NCBI GenBank assembly: GCA_943357015.1
Contig: CALRFZ010000005.1
Span: 2,658-31,210, forward strand
Length of the DNA stretch: 28,553 bases
Reading direction: 5' to 3'
Source of the DNA: Candidatus Staskawiczbacteria bacterium
GTDB taxonomy: Bacteria; Patescibacteriota; Minisyncoccia; Minisyncoccales; Staskawiczbacteraceae
The translations under genes and the position numbers were made by a program. Within the stretch, counting starts at the first letter, position 1, and every line of letters begins with the position of its first letter. The notes below the pieces were generated by a model that was not told the origin of the DNA, searched no databases, and saw only the letters and a program-made list of their open reading frames with translations. Positions 8,371 through 14,626 of the stretch are shown here, one piece after another.

Positions 8371-8531
8371 TAGACTTGTCCCTAAATAAAATCTTGCTGT
8401 AAATTCAACCTTTCGGCCATAAATTTGCTATAATCTTTCGGCTTACCGCAAGGGTAAGCCTCAATATTCTATCAAATTTCTAGCTCGAAATCTTGAATTT
8501 TCGCTAAGGATTTTATTTAGGGACAAGTCTA
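8371..8531. mobile_element. 161-bp MITE-like element with 23-bp perfect terminal inverted repeats
   Basis: The left end at 8371-8393 begins TAGACTTGTCCCTAAATAAA. The right end at 8509-8531 is its exact 23-nt reverse complement. Similarity continues imperfectly for about 16 nt further in (AAATTCAA on both arms). The centre holds a hairpin, GGCTTACC / GGTAAGCC. The element codes for nothing. ATAA occurs on both outer flanks, and the ends can also be read as TA-flanked, so a 4-bp or TA target duplication is possible. No transposase with matching ends is in the window, so the family is unassigned. Confidence 0.8.
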
Positions 8532-8547
8532 ATAAGGAATTTTTTTA

Positions 8548-8589
8548 AAAAAAGACCCACGACACGTTAAGTGAAGTGGGTTTTTGGTT
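8548..8589 (-). terminator. Terminator of the coiled-coil gene, identical to that at 9435-9476
   Basis: On the minus strand CCCAC-tt-CAC-ttaac-GTG-tc-GTGGG is followed by a T tract; there is also a T tract on the plus side. All 42 nt are identical to the element at 9435-9476. Confidence 0.88.
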
Positions 8590-8594
8590 GATTC

Positions 8595-9296
8595 TTAGTC
8601 TTTGGCGTTTGGCATTTTTTCGCCAAGCAAGACTTGTATGAAGCGAATCCTTTGCACCTGTTCTAGGGTGTGTTGGTAGAGTTTTTCAGGGTTTTCCAAT
8701 ACCCCAATTAGCCTGTCCATGTAGTACTCACGATCAATCTTATCAAACTCCTTTTTGTAAAAATTGATCGTGTCCAAATCGCTAGCGTGTCGCTGTTCGA
8801 ATGCATCAAGACCGTCGCTTTGTCTTTTGATCCGAAGTTCCATGTCCTTGATTCGATCCTTCTGAAAAGCAATGAAATTACTCTGGGCTATTTCAAGCTC
8901 TCGACTGATCTTTAGACTCTTCCTTTGAGCTTCAAGGAGATCCTTGTTGGCTTCCTTGCGTTCTTGATCTTTTTCTCTGTAAAGCTTTAGGCTTTCCTTT
9001 TGAGCTTCTAACAGTTTCTCATAACCTGCTATGAGTTGGCTCTGTTTTTCAACAACTTCGTCCCGGTTTTTTAATTCCGTTACGAACACCTCTTTCTCGG
9101 CCTTGTGCTTTTCAACCAGCTCCATATCGTGTTTCATGATGGTTATGTTGCTGTAGGCCTTGAAATTTACCAGACAAGCCATCTGATAAGTGAACACAAT
9201 GGCCAAGATAGTAGCAACGAAGATAAACCCCAGCATCACCTGTTTTGACCAAGTGATTTCCCTGGAATTCTCAACAATAGTCTTCGTTTCGGTCAT
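8595..9296 (-). CDS. Membrane-anchored coiled-coil protein, function unknown
   Basis: This 233-aa protein has a short cytoplasmic N-terminus, one membrane helix (about residues 19-42, VMLGFIFVATILAIVF...), then a long charged heptad-like region (about 50-175) rich in Glu, Lys and Leu, with two similar blocks around LLEAQKESLK and LLEAQRKSLK. A C-terminal segment (IGVLENPEKLYQHTLEQVQRIRF) is not coiled coil. The ATG at 9296 has an AAAGGAG SD 7 nt upstream and a TTGACA promoter. It lies downstream of a response regulator gene on the same strand, but each has its own promoter and an identical terminator. I recognise no family; a structural or signalling scaffold role is only a guess. Confidence 0.78.
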   Translation of the reverse strand: MTETKTIVENSREITWSKQVMLGFIFVATILAIVFTYQMACLVNFKAYSNITIMKHDMELVEKHKAEKEVFVTELKNRDEVVEKQSQLIAGYEKLLEAQKESLKLYREKDQERKEANKDLLEAQRKSLKISRELEIAQSNFIAFQKDRIKDMELRIKRQSDGLDAFEQRHASDLDTINFYKKEFDKIDREYYMDRLIGVLENPEKLYQHTLEQVQRIRFIQVLLGEKMPNAKD

Positions 9297-9346
9297 GATC
9301 TTTCTCCTTTGGTGAAATTGTTAAAGGGCGAATCGAACACAAGTTA

Positions 9347-9375
9347 ATTATTACATTTTTAGGTATGAATGTCAA
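9347..9375 (-). promoter_or_regulatory. Promoter of the coiled-coil gene
   Basis: Minus-strand TTGACA (9375-9370) is followed by a 17-nt spacer and AATAAT (9352-9347), or TAATAA with a 16-nt spacer. Confidence 0.68.
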
Positions 9376-9434
9376 GTCCTTTGGGTAATTGGGTATTATT
9401 TTATAAAAACATTGCGTAGTTTGGGTTGATAATT

Positions 9435-9476
9435 AAAAAAGACCCACGACACGTTAAGTGAAGTGGGTTTTTGGTT
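9435..9476 (-). terminator. Terminator of the response regulator gene, identical to that at 8548-8589
   Basis: This is an exact 42-nt copy of the hairpin and flanking A/T tracts found after the coiled-coil gene. It lies directly beyond the response regulator stop codon. Confidence 0.88.
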
Positions 9477-9481
9477 TTAGG

Positions 9482-9823
9482 CTATTTTTTTAGTAGCCTT
9501 TTGACCTGATCGAGAAAATCAAACAAGGCGCAGGGCTTGGGCAGAATGTAATCTGCCTTACAATCGTCGGGAGCCAAGCTCCCGGTTGTCATTAGGATTG
9601 GCATAGCAGGCCATTTTTCCTTTGCCTGCCTTGCCAGTTCGTCGCCGTCCAGCCTCTTCATTTTCAGATCTGTGACCATCAGATCAAAGCTGTCGTGCTC
9701 TAGAAATAGCAGAGCTTGGTCGCCGTCCGTGGCGGTTTCCACCTGATAACCAGCGCTTTTTAACGCGTTGGAATAGAGGTTTCGGATTGCTTCATCGTCA
9801 TCAACAACTAGGATGCGTGCCAT
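9482..9823 (-). CDS. Single-domain response regulator (CheY-like receiver)
   Basis: This 113-aa protein is a complete receiver domain with no output domain. The acidic pocket DDD (residues 8-10), phosphoacceptor Asp52 (VTDLKMK), Thr80 (MTTG) and Lys96 (LPKP) are all in place, so phosphorylation is likely possible. It would act by binding a partner protein. No histidine kinase is in the window. The ATG at 9823 has a GGGAG SD about 8 nt upstream and a strong promoter. It is more GC-rich than its neighbours. The coiled-coil gene downstream on the same strand is a candidate partner by proximity and shared terminator only. Confidence 0.92.
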   Translation of the reverse strand: MARILVVDDDEAIRNLYSNALKSAGYQVETATDGDQALLFLEHDSFDLMVTDLKMKRLDGDELARQAKEKWPAMPILMTTGSLAPDDCKADYILPKPCALFDFLDQVKRLLKK

Positions 9824-9865
9824 TAGAATTTCTCCCTTAAAAAGGACTAGTGATTGTAATATTTA

Positions 9866-9893
9866 ATTATATCATAATAAAATGTATTGTCAA
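9866..9893 (-). promoter_or_regulatory. Promoter of the response regulator gene
   Basis: Minus-strand TTGACA (9893-9888), a 16-nt spacer and a perfect TATAAT (9871-9866). It is divergent from the gatC promoter. Confidence 0.78.
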
Positions 9894-9896
9894 TGA

Positions 9897-9925
9897 TTGA
9901 GAATCTGATATAACTTTGCTACACT
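9897..9925 (+). promoter_or_regulatory. gatC promoter predicting a leaderless mRNA
   Basis: TTGAGA (9897-9902), a 17-nt spacer and TACACT (9920-9925) are followed by only 6 nt before the gatC ATG at 9932. Transcription would start at or next to the A of the start codon, leaving no room for an SD. Confidence 0.65.
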
Positions 9926-9931
9926 TTATTT

Positions 9932-10222
9932 ATGATTTCAAAAGAAGAAGTTTTACATATCGCCAAATTGTCGCGACTGGAATTAACAGACAAAGAAACG
10001 GAAAATATGCAAAAGAATCTGTCTGCGATTTTGGATTATTTTACTGTTCTTAAGGGCGCGCCAAAGGCAAAAATGGATAAATCAAAAATTAGCCTAGATT
10101 TAAAAAATAGTGGACTAAGGCAAGACGAGGTAATCCTAAGCCCAGCCAGTTTGGCAAATAATTTGGTGGCAATGGCGCCAGATAAGCAAGAGGGATATTT
10201 TAAGGTAAAGTCAATTTTATAG
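9932..10222 (+). CDS. gatC: Asp/Glu-tRNA amidotransferase subunit C
   Basis: GatC tethers GatA and GatB in the complex that converts misacylated Glu-tRNA(Gln) or Asp-tRNA(Asn) to the amidated form. The N-terminal EEVLHIAKLSRLELTDKE (residues 5-22), the LSAILDYFTVL helix and the C-terminal ending EGYFKVKSIL match the family. The 96-aa length is normal. The promoter suggests a leaderless transcript. gatA follows after a palindromic repeat; gatB is not in the window. Confidence 0.93.
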   Translation: MISKEEVLHIAKLSRLELTDKETENMQKNLSAILDYFTVLKGAPKAKMDKSKISLDLKNSGLRQDEVILSPASLANNLVAMAPDKQEGYFKVKSIL

Positions 10223-10368
10223 CGAATTTGAAATTTGAAATTTACAATTTGAAATCAATTTGAAAAGAAAATTAATTTGAAATAAATTAAACTACGCCGT
10301 TTTTTTAAAATTGGAATATTTGGTTTTTTAAATATTGATTTCAAATTTCAAATTGTAAATTTCAAATT
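10223..10368. repeat. Intergenic palindromic AAATTTGAAATT repeat
   Basis: The left arm GAATTTGAAATTTGAAATTT mirrors the right arm GATTTCAAATTTCAAATTGT. The right arm ends about 7 nt before the gatA ATG. Confidence 0.85.
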
Positions 10369-10374
10369 AAACAC

Positions 10375-11856
10375 ATGGATTTAATCGATTTAACAATTAC
10401 TCAACTTCACGACGGATTTAAAAAAAATAAGTTTACTTCAGTTCAAGTGACTAAGGCCTATTTGGAGCAAATCAAAAAAAATGACAATGATATTGGCGCG
10501 TATTTAGCGGTTACAGAAGATTTTGCTTTAAATCAAGCAGAAAAGGCGGATAAAATTATTCAAGCGTGGCAATCAGATTCTGAAAAAGGCTCTGAATTAA
10601 TAACGGAATTTCCGCTTTTGTGTGGCGTGCCTTGCGCCATTAAAGATAATATTTTGGTAGAGGGAATGCAGGCCACCGCTGGTTCAAAAATGCTGGAAAA
10701 TTATATTGCGCCATATGATGCTACGGTCATTAAAAAGTTAAAGGCCGATGGAGCGGTAATTTTAGGGAAAGTAAATTTGGATGAATTTGCGATGGGTGTT
10801 TCTACGGAAAATTCGGCTTTTAAGGTGACTAAAAATCCTCATGATTTAACTCGGGTTTCTGGTGGTAGTTCGGGTGGCGCGGCTGCCGCTGTAGCAGCTA
10901 AAGAGGCCTGTTTTACGCTAGGATCTGATACGGGAGGCTCAATTCGCTTGCCAGCCTCATTTTGTGGTGTGGTGGGGCTAAATCCTACCTATGGCGCGGT
11001 ATCGCGTTATGGGGCGATTGCTTTAGCTTCTTCTCTTGATCAAATTGGCCCAATTACTAAAAATGTCCAAGATACTAAAATTGTTTTTGATGCTATAAAG
11101 GGCAAAGACTCGATGGATGCAACTAGTGTCGAAATCCCAAATAAGCATAAAATTCGAAATTCGAAATTTGAAATTCGAAATTTAAAAATTGGCGTTCCTA
11201 AGGAATATTTTGCTAAGGGTATTGATCCTGCAGTAGAAAAAATAATTAAAGATGTGATTGGTAAAGCTAAATCCGCCGGAGCAGAAATAGTTGAAATTAG
11301 TTTGCCCAATACCAAATACGCAATTGCGACGTATTATATTATTGTGCCATCTGAAGCTTCGGCAAATTTGGCGCGTTACGATGGTATAAGATATGGATAT
11401 TCTGAAATTCTAAATTCGAAATTCGAAATTAGAAATTTGTTAGATGTTTACGTGAAAAGCCGTGGCGCTGGTTTTGGACCTGAGCCTAAGCGACGAATTT
11501 TAGTTGGGACTCATGCTCTTTCTTCGGGATACTACGATGCTTATTATAAAAAAGCGCAAGAAGTCCGCCAATTAATTACTCAGGATTTTACTGATGCGTT
11601 TAAAAAAGTGGATGTGATTTTTACCCCCACTTCACCAATTCCAGCTTTTAAAATCGGTGAAAAATCTAGTGATCCAATATCTATGTATTTAATGGATATT
11701 TATACTTGTCCATTAAAGCTAGCCGGCGTGCCAGCAATTTCTTTACCAGTTGGTTTTGTAGATAAATTACCCGTGGGTCTGCAAATCATCGGCAACCATT
11801 TTGAAGAAGACAAAATTTTGACAGTTGCGTCAGAGATAGAAAAATTGGTACAATAG
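10375..11856 (+). CDS. gatA: Asp/Glu-tRNA amidotransferase subunit A, with two repeat-derived insertions
   Basis: GatA is the amidase that frees ammonia from glutamine for tRNA-dependent amidation. The amidase-signature triad is complete: Lys90 (AIKDN), cis-Ser165 (GGSSGG) and Ser189 (GSDTGGSIR). The 493 aa are close to the family norm. Two segments, about residues 259-272 and 344-356, are in-frame copies of the intergenic AAATTCGAAATT repeat, and both contain NSKFEIRNL. They replace variable loops just before the IGVPKEYF strand and before LLDVY. The catalytic core is unaffected, so the protein should be active. Confidence 0.95.
   Translation: MDLIDLTITQLHDGFKKNKFTSVQVTKAYLEQIKKNDNDIGAYLAVTEDFALNQAEKADKIIQAWQSDSEKGSELITEFPLLCGVPCAIKDNILVEGMQATAGSKMLENYIAPYDATVIKKLKADGAVILGKVNLDEFAMGVSTENSAFKVTKNPHDLTRVSGGSSGGAAAAVAAKEACFTLGSDTGGSIRLPASFCGVVGLNPTYGAVSRYGAIALASSLDQIGPITKNVQDTKIVFDAIKGKDSMDATSVEIPNKHKIRNSKFEIRNLKIGVPKEYFAKGIDPAVEKIIKDVIGKAKSAGAEIVEISLPNTKYAIATYYIIVPSEASANLARYDGIRYGYSEILNSKFEIRNLLDVYVKSRGAGFGPEPKRRILVGTHALSSGYYDAYYKKAQEVRQLITQDFTDAFKKVDVIFTPTSPIPAFKIGEKSSDPISMYLMDIYTCPLKLAGVPAISLPVGFVDKLPVGLQIIGNHFEEDKILTVASEIEKLVQ
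11149..11190. repeat. AAATTCGAAATT repeat inside gatA, in frame (copy 1)
   Basis: Tandem AAATTCGAAATT/AAATTTGAAATT words encode an IRNSKFEIRNL peptide just before the IGVPKEYF segment of GatA. The same words make up the intergenic repeats. Confidence 0.85.
11404..11438. repeat. AAATTCGAAATT repeat inside gatA, in frame (copy 2)
   Basis: A second copy, with AAATTCTAAATT and AAATTAGAAATT variants, encodes EILNSKFEIRNL before LLDVY. It uses the same reading frame of the repeat as copy 1. Confidence 0.85.
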
Positions 11857-11859
11857 ATT

Positions 11860-11940
11860 TAAATCCGAAGCGCGAAGCACGAAATCCGAAATAAATTCAA
11901 AATGTTTCGAATTTCGATATTTGAATTTCGAATTTTAAAA
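11860..11940. repeat. Repeat cluster spanning the gatA end and the start of the next gene
   Basis: AAATCCGAA / GCGAAGCACGAAATCCGAAAT words lie on the left and TTTCGAATTTCGATATTTGAAT words on the right, forming a palindromic element. Its right arm contains the ATG at 11902 and codes for the first residues of the next protein. Confidence 0.75.
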
Positions 11941-12537
11941 ACATTGGATATCACAGTTTTTAATTATACTTTTTATAATGTTTCGTGGAGCACATTTACT
12001 TGGGAAAATCTCTATGATTTTTTTGGTATAAAAGAATTTATTTATTTTATTTCTTCGCCTTCAATTCAAGATACGCTTTTTCCCATTAAGATTGTTTTCG
12101 TTTTTTTTACCGCCTTCTTTTTTTGTGTCATTATCTGGCTGTATGTTAACAGTAGTTATGTACAACACCAGTTTTTACAAGACGCAACTGAATTTTTATC
12201 TCACGAAACTTATGGTTTAAGAAATGTAAATAAGAGTTGGAAAAATATTAAAAAAAGAATTGATTCTGGTGCGGAGTCAGATTTAAAGCTGGCCATTATA
12301 GAAGCTGATGACTTTTTATACCAGACCTTGCAAGATGCGGATTTTGAAGGTGATACTTTTGAAGAATTAATTGATAATGCCCATAAAAAAATTTCATTTG
12401 ACGCAGAAGAAATTATACTGGCCCATAATTTAAGAAATAGTATTGTCTACAATTCTGATTATAAAATTGATCAGGATCAAGTCAAAAAAATGCTATTGGT
12501 GTACGAAAATAGTATTAAAAATATTGCCACCTACTAG
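11902..12537 (+). CDS. Conserved membrane protein of unknown function; N-terminus encoded by a repeat
   Basis: This 211-aa protein has one strong membrane segment (about residues 61-83, PIKIVFVFFTAFFFCVIIWLYV), then a soluble helical domain (YVQHQFLQDATEFLSHETYGLRNVNKSW..., LKLAIIEADDFLYQTLQDADFEGDTFEELI, AHNLRNSIVY) of a kind I associate with uncharacterised CPR proteins. The first 13 residues (MFRISIFEFRILK) are the reverse-complement reading of the AAATTCGAAATT repeat. The only ATG that opens the frame is inside it; a TTG at 11944 is the next possible start. It follows gatA closely and ends at a terminator. Function unknown. Confidence 0.78.
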   Translation: MFRISIFEFRILKTLDITVFNYTFYNVSWSTFTWENLYDFFGIKEFIYFISSPSIQDTLFPIKIVFVFFTAFFFCVIIWLYVNSSYVQHQFLQDATEFLSHETYGLRNVNKSWKNIKKRIDSGAESDLKLAIIEADDFLYQTLQDADFEGDTFEELIDNAHKKISFDAEEIILAHNLRNSIVYNSDYKIDQDQVKKMLLVYENSIKNIATY

Positions 12538-12549
12538 CTTTTGTAATAA

Positions 12550-12580
12550 AAAAATCAGCATTATTTGTGCTGGTTTTTTA
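12550..12580 (+). terminator. Intrinsic terminator of the gatCA cluster
   Basis: CAGCA, a 7-nt loop and TGCTG are followed by a GTTTTTTA tract; A-rich upstream. Confidence 0.82.
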
Positions 12581-12609
12581 ATCTAAATTTTGCTAGACTA
12601 GGTTTAGAA

Positions 12610-12711
12610 TTATCTAAAAAAACCCACTCCAACAAAGCTAATAATCATACTGATGGCAATTAGCGATACTAGTATGGTCCAGATAATTTTAAAGATTTTT
12701 TTTGATTTCAT
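12610..12711 (-). CDS. 33-aa single-pass membrane peptide
   Basis: The minus strand reads MKSKKIFKIIWTILVSLIAI followed by a hydrophobic SMIISFVGVGFF stretch, a final Arg and TAA. This is a lysine-rich N-terminus plus one membrane helix, a layout typical of short membrane peptides. The ATG at 12711 has no SD, like the core genes. It sits alone between the gatCA terminator and the ftsB-like gene. The clean basic-then-hydrophobic pattern argues that it is real; function is unknown. Confidence 0.6.
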   Translation of the reverse strand: MKSKKIFKIIWTILVSLIAISMIISFVGVGFFR

Positions 12712-12793
12712 AATTGACTAGAATTTAGCGCGTAAAGTCCTTGGCTTGTGAAGTTGCTTTTCACTAACCTTATTTAGTGTGCTTATTATAAAT

Positions 12794-13186
12794 ATGGTAA
12801 CAGATTTTAAAAAAAATAGGAAGAGGAATCATTCGTCGGATTTTTGGAAGTGGCTCGGCGGTATTTTAATTTTAGTATTTATAGTAATTTTAATTATTGC
12901 CAATATTAGAATTTACAAAAAACGGCAAGAGTTTTTATCTCAGTTATCAAGTTTAAAACAGCAAATTAGAGATATTGAATTAAGAAATAGCCAATTAAAA
13001 CAAGGAATTGAAAAATCAAATAACACTGATTATATTGAAAAGGTGGCTCGAGAAGAGCTAGACCTGCAAAAACCCGGAGAGAAAGCAGTTTCATTTATTA
13101 TGCCAAAAACTGAAGAGCAAAAAAATGATAGCGCAAAGTCAAATTATTTTCAGGTTTTTTGGCAATGGATAAAAGATAAATTTTAA
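12794..13186 (+). CDS. Septum formation initiator, FtsB/DivIC family
   Basis: This 130-aa bitopic division protein would link FtsL-type and FtsQ-type partners at the septum. It has a basic cytoplasmic N-terminus, one membrane helix (about residues 20-41), a coiled coil (about 44-80, EFLSQLSSLKQQIRDIELRNSQLKQGI), and the hallmark YIEKVAREELDLQKPGEKAV after it. I prefer the ATG at 12794 to the GTG at 12779. The 16S methyltransferase-like gene follows after 53 nt. Confidence 0.88.
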   Translation: MVTDFKKNRKRNHSSDFWKWLGGILILVFIVILIIANIRIYKKRQEFLSQLSSLKQQIRDIELRNSQLKQGIEKSNNTDYIEKVAREELDLQKPGEKAVSFIMPKTEEQKNDSAKSNYFQVFWQWIKDKF

Positions 13187-13239
13187 GCCATAAAAGAATT
13201 AGTATAGAGGTTGCCTGTCATAACTCGTTTAAAATATTT

Positions 13240-14085
13240 ATGAATGATAAAGAATTAATCGATCGGGTTGTAGAAAATATCAAAAAATCTAAAAAATACA
13301 AAGGTATTTATTTTAGAACTATAGAAAGGGTGGTGGGGGATTTGGTGTTAAAAAATGCGCAAACAAACCGTCTTCGCCAAGGTTTTGGATTGGTGATGGA
13401 AAAAAAAGCTAAAAATCTTTTACATCAAATTTGGGGCGCGTTTTATGCCAGTCAGCCGGATTTTGACAAAGTTTTTTTAAAACTTTCGCAGATGTATGCG
13501 GATTTTGACTCTAATTTGATTGGAATAGAAAAATTAAAAGAATTAATTTTACCAATTTTGCATTTACAATCTTCGGTGAAAGAGCGAACTAGTATACTAG
13601 ATGAATTTTATCAAAAAATATTTAAAGTTACGGGCATACCAGGCTCCATTATTGATTACGCCTGCGGATTAAACCCGTTGACATATTTGTGGATGGGGTC
13701 GCAAGATATTAAATATCAGGCTTATGATATTGATCAAAAAGAAGTGGGTTTTTTAAATTCAGTTTTAAAATTACTATCTATAAAAAATGCGCAGGTTGGC
13801 GTGGGTGATGTATTGTGCGACGATTTTAAATACGCAGATGTGGTATTTTTACTAAAGTTATTGCCGTGTCTAGAACATCAAAAGAAAGATTCTGGTTTGG
13901 AATTGATTAAAAAATTACCGTGTAAATATTTAGTAGTTTCTTTTCCAATTAAAAGTTTAGGCGGTAAAAATGTTGGTATGGCAGAATTTTATCGAAATAA
14001 TTTTAAAAAAATGGTAGAAAATGAGGGGTGTCAGACAACGGAAATTTTATTTGATAGCGAATTGGTATTTGTGATAGAGAAATAA
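13240..14085 (+). CDS. Arm/Rmt-family 16S rRNA (guanine-1405-N7) methyltransferase homologue
   Basis: Proteins of this family methylate G1405 in the decoding site and block 4,6-disubstituted deoxystreptamine aminoglycosides. The recognisable blocks, in order, are SVKERTSILDEFYQKIF (112-128), the SAM-binding DYACGLNPLT (139-148), GDVLCDD (189-195), LLKLLPCLEHQKK (204-216) and VVSFPIKSLGGKNVGM (232-247). These correspond to the KER, DIACGLNPL, KLLPLLE and SFPTRSLGG blocks of RmtB/ArmA as I know them. The 281 aa are about 25-30 longer than RmtB/ArmA, mainly at the N-terminus. Base composition matches the neighbours and no mobile element is adjacent, so it looks resident. Substrate position and resistance are inferred. 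Confidence 0.85.
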   Translation: MNDKELIDRVVENIKKSKKYKGIYFRTIERVVGDLVLKNAQTNRLRQGFGLVMEKKAKNLLHQIWGAFYASQPDFDKVFLKLSQMYADFDSNLIGIEKLKELILPILHLQSSVKERTSILDEFYQKIFKVTGIPGSIIDYACGLNPLTYLWMGSQDIKYQAYDIDQKEVGFLNSVLKLLSIKNAQVGVGDVLCDDFKYADVVFLLKLLPCLEHQKKDSGLELIKKLPCKYLVVSFPIKSLGGKNVGMAEFYRNNFKKMVENEGCQTTEILFDSELVFVIEK

Positions 14086-14159
14086 TTAACTAATTTTATA
14101 ATTTTTAAAATAATTTTTTAACTAATTATTTTTTAAACATCAAGAAATTTTAACATTAT

Positions 14160-14187
14160 TTAGAAATTAAAAATTAGAAATTCGCAA
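14160..14187. repeat. Short ATTAGAAATT repeat fragment before tRNA-Thr
   Basis: TTAGAAATTAAAAATTAGAAATTCG words of the intergenic family end a few bases before the tRNA. The rest of the gap (14086-14159) is AT-rich with ATAATTTT/AAAATAATT inverted words and no ORF or clear terminator. Confidence 0.55.
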
Positions 14188-14191
14188 ACGC

Positions 14192-14265
14192 GCCGCTTTA
14201 GTTAAGTGGTAGAACAACGCTTTCGTAAAGCGTAGACACAAGTTCGATTCTTGTAAGCGGCTCCA
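14192..14265 (+). tRNA. tRNA-Thr (anticodon CGU), CCA encoded
   Basis: The acceptor stem GCCGCTT (14192-14198) pairs with AAGCGGC (14255-14261), followed by discriminator T and an encoded CCA. The anticodon stem ACGCT/AGCGT closes the loop TTCGTAA with anticodon CGT (14224-14226), which reads ACG. The T arm ACAAGTTCGATTCTTGT and the GTTAAGTGGTAGAAC D arm are normal. Confidence 0.96.
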
Positions 14266-14286
14266 CGATAAAACTTTTAGATTTTT

Positions 14287-14457
14287 GACCGACGAGTTGG
14301 ACGGCCGCACTTCGCGTGGCCGTCCAAACGTTCGGTCGAAGCCAAAAAAGCTGGATACTGGATTGTATTTACAACCAAGCTCGAACCCATTTTATGGAGA
14401 ACGAGTGAGGCAGCCGCGCCCCGCGGGGCGCGGGGCTTCATTGCTCATTTTCCATAA
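14287..14457 (+). ncRNA. GC-rich structured region: two strong hairpins, candidate ncRNA or structural element
   Basis: Hairpin 1 (14287-14337) has GACCGA/TCGGTC at its base and a perfect 10-bp stem TTGGACGGCC/GGCCGTCCAA. Hairpin 2 (14392-14457) starts TTATGGA and ends TCCATAA, with a 20-bp GC palindrome at its tip (14414-14433). A small stem, TTGT/ACAA, lies between. GC content is far above the surroundings. It lies downstream of tRNA-Thr and just before a strong promoter. No T tract follows either hairpin, so they are not ordinary terminators. The identity is not known. Confidence 0.45.
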
Positions 14458-14483
14458 AAAACTACTTTTCTATTGGGGTGGGC

Positions 14484-14513
14484 TTGACACGAGTCTGTGA
14501 AAAATTATATACT
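14484..14513 (+). promoter_or_regulatory. Promoter of the lipoprotein gene
   Basis: TTGACA (14484-14489), an 18-nt spacer and TATACT (14508-14513) form a consensus-like promoter; the leader to the ATG at 14627 is about 105 nt. Confidence 0.78.
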
Positions 14514-14626
14514 GTAAAGGTGCAATAAATAGTTCTTTATAATATTATTTTAGTTATACTTCTTAGAGCATTATGTGTTTTAAGGCGTGCAACTAAAATT
14601 TTTTGTCTAATTTCAAGGAGAAGGTT

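Noticed and set aside
14285..14500. A 71-codon plus-strand ORF over the GC-rich hairpins
   Set aside because: It is explained by the two GC-rich hairpins, has Arg/Pro-rich low-quality sequence, runs into the -35 box of the next promoter and has no SD. It is more likely a chance frame through structured DNA.
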